Below, one piece after another: positions 63,225-64,000 of a stretch of DNA of 64,000 nt (positions within the stretch are counted from its first letter, which is position 1; every line of letters begins with the position of its first letter). The stretch spans positions 62,001 to 126,000 of the forward strand of contig NZ_JAKSXZ010000097.1 of assembly GCF_022829465.1 (NCBI RefSeq), in the 5' to 3' direction. Source of the DNA: Methylobacterium sp. J-067. Its GTDB lineage: Bacteria; Pseudomonadota; Alphaproteobacteria; Rhizobiales; Beijerinckiaceae. The position numbers and the translations under genes are program-made. Under the pieces are notes generated by a model. That model saw only the letters and a list, made by a program, of their open reading frames with translations, was not told where the DNA came from and did not search any database.

Positions 63225-64000
63225 ATGCTCAACGACCTCAGCGCCGGCGGCGCTTCCGCCGACCTGATCAAGGACACCACGACGGCCTCCTTCCGGCAGG
63301 ACGTCATCGCCGAATCCATGAACCGCCCGGTTCTCGTGGATTTCTGGGCGCCGTGGTGCGGGCCGTGCAAGCAGCTGACGCCTGTCTTGGAGAAGGTCGT
63401 CCAGGCTGCGGCCGGCAAGGTCGTGCTCGCCAAGATGAACATCGATGAGCACCCCTCCATCGCGGGGCAGCTCGGCATCCAGTCGATCCCGGCGGTCATC
63501 GCCTTCGACAAGGGTCGCCCGGTGGACGGCTTCATGGGCGCCGTGCCCGAGGGCCAGATCAAGGAATTGATCGACCGGCTCGCCGGCCCCGGCGGCCCGT
63601 CGCCGATCGAGGCGGCCCTGGAAGAGGCGGCCTCCCTGGTGGAGGCCGGCGACCTCGCGGGCGCGTCGGAGATCTATGCGGCGGTGCTCGAACAGGAGCC
63701 CGACAACGTCACGGCCCTGGCCGGCTTTGCCAAGCTGCAGCTCGATGCGGGCGAGATCGAGAACGCCAAGCGCGTCCTGGCCATGGTGCCGGAGGAGAAG
63801 GCGAACGACCCGGCCCTGGCCGGTGTCCGCGCCGCCCTCGAACTCGCGGAGCAGGCCGCCTCGCTCGGCGATCTCGCCGGGCTGCAGAAGGCCATCGACA
63901 CGAACCCCGACGACCATCAGGCGCGCTACGATCTCGCGCTGGGCCTCGCGGGGCGCAACCAGCGTGAGCAAGCGGTCGATCACCTGATCGAGATCCGCAA
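63225..64000 (+). CDS. Thioredoxin-TPR protein, CnoX/YbbN-like (3' end beyond window)
   Basis: The first 258 residues are visible and the gene runs off the right edge. A thioredoxin domain occupies about residues 15-120 with the intact active site WCGPC (FWAPWCGPCKQLTP) and the cis-proline in SIPAVIAF. TPR-like helices follow (AASLVEAGDLAGASEIYAAV; VTALAGFAKLQLDAGEIENA). E. coli CnoX has only one cysteine at this site, whereas this protein keeps both, so it may be redox-active as well as a holdase. Confidence 0.9.
   Translation, partial: MLNDLSAGGASADLIKDTTTASFRQDVIAESMNRPVLVDFWAPWCGPCKQLTPVLEKVVQAAAGKVVLAKMNIDEHPSIAGQLGIQSIPAVIAFDKGRPVDGFMGAVPEGQIKELIDRLAGPGGPSPIEAALEEAASLVEAGDLAGASEIYAAVLEQEPDNVTALAGFAKLQLDAGEIENAKRVLAMVPEEKANDPALAGVRAALELAEQAASLGDLAGLQKAIDTNPDDHQARYDLALGLAGRNQREQAVDHLIEIR

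Noticed and set aside
1..64000. CRISPR arrays, prophage or insertion sequences
   Set aside because: No regularly spaced repeats, phage structural genes or transposases were found anywhere in the window.

Overview
The window is a 64 kb stretch of high-GC chromosome from an alphaproteobacterium, most likely a Methylobacterium/Methylorubrum-type member of the Rhizobiales (Hyphomicrobiales). That is inferred from very GC-rich third codon positions, a clpS-clpA pair, paired egtB/egtD, DUF1192 and DUF6468 proteins, a MotE/FliL/FliM/FlgFGAH flagellar block, a CtrA-type box (TTAA-N7-TTAA) in the flagellar promoter region, and a PQQ-dependent dehydrogenase. No rRNA, tRNA, insertion sequence, prophage or CRISPR array was found. 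Most genes are chromosomal housekeeping or accessory metabolism.

Layout. 1-3.5 kb: a Ugp/Mal-type sugar ABC transporter (ATPase, Tat-exported binding protein, two permeases, the second cut by the window edge). 3.6-7.5 kb: a lactate-use module, with an FCD/GntR regulator divergent from lactate permease and FMN lactate dehydrogenase and a dyad operator between them. 7.5-12.1 kb: a tightly overlapping glycan gene set (TPR/O-GlcNAc-transferase-like, DegT/VioA-like aminotransferase, WbqC-like, GNAT). 12.2-17.2 kb: murI, the ergothioneine genes egtB and egtD, and an amine oxidase. 17.3-25.1 kb: clpA, clpS, a small phasin-like protein, a SPOR-tailed D,D-carboxypeptidase, a membrane J-domain protein, an HtrA-like protease and a small conserved protein.

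25.2-31.3 kb is the most unusual region. It holds a Wadjet/MksBEF-type SMC complex: JetA/MksF-like kleisin, JetB/MksE-like DUF4194 protein and JetC/MksB-like 1170-residue SMC ATPase. The operon is split between jetB and jetC by a complete, oppositely oriented RelE/HigB-HigA type toxin-antitoxin pair. The usual nuclease subunit JetD/MksG is absent. A 47-bp divergent promoter region between toxin and jetC carries three CGACA/TGTCG half-sites.

31.4-45.4 kb: FKBP isomerase, coaBC, uppS, a winged-helix regulator with a membrane partner, uvrB with a long N-terminal extension, an ankyrin protein, a PQQ dehydrogenase, an acyltransferase, an O-antigen-ligase-like polymerase, an esterase and an SLT-SPOR lytic transglycosylase. 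45.4-50.1 kb: a fused oligopeptide ABC ATPase, deoB, DUF1192, an LRR-kinase and a small secreted protein. 50.1-56.9 kb: divergent flagellar operons (fliL-fliM-DUF6468-motE against flgF-flgG-flgA-flgH) sharing a regulatory region with a perfect CtrA box and a sigma-54-like -24/-12 element. 57-64 kb: a Tat-exported Gfo/Idh/MocA oxidoreductase, a PilZ protein, a spore-photoproduct-lyase-like radical SAM/2H phosphoesterase/PAP2 operon, an AlgX-like SGNH protein, small hypotheticals and the start of a thioredoxin-TPR (CnoX/YbbN-like) gene.
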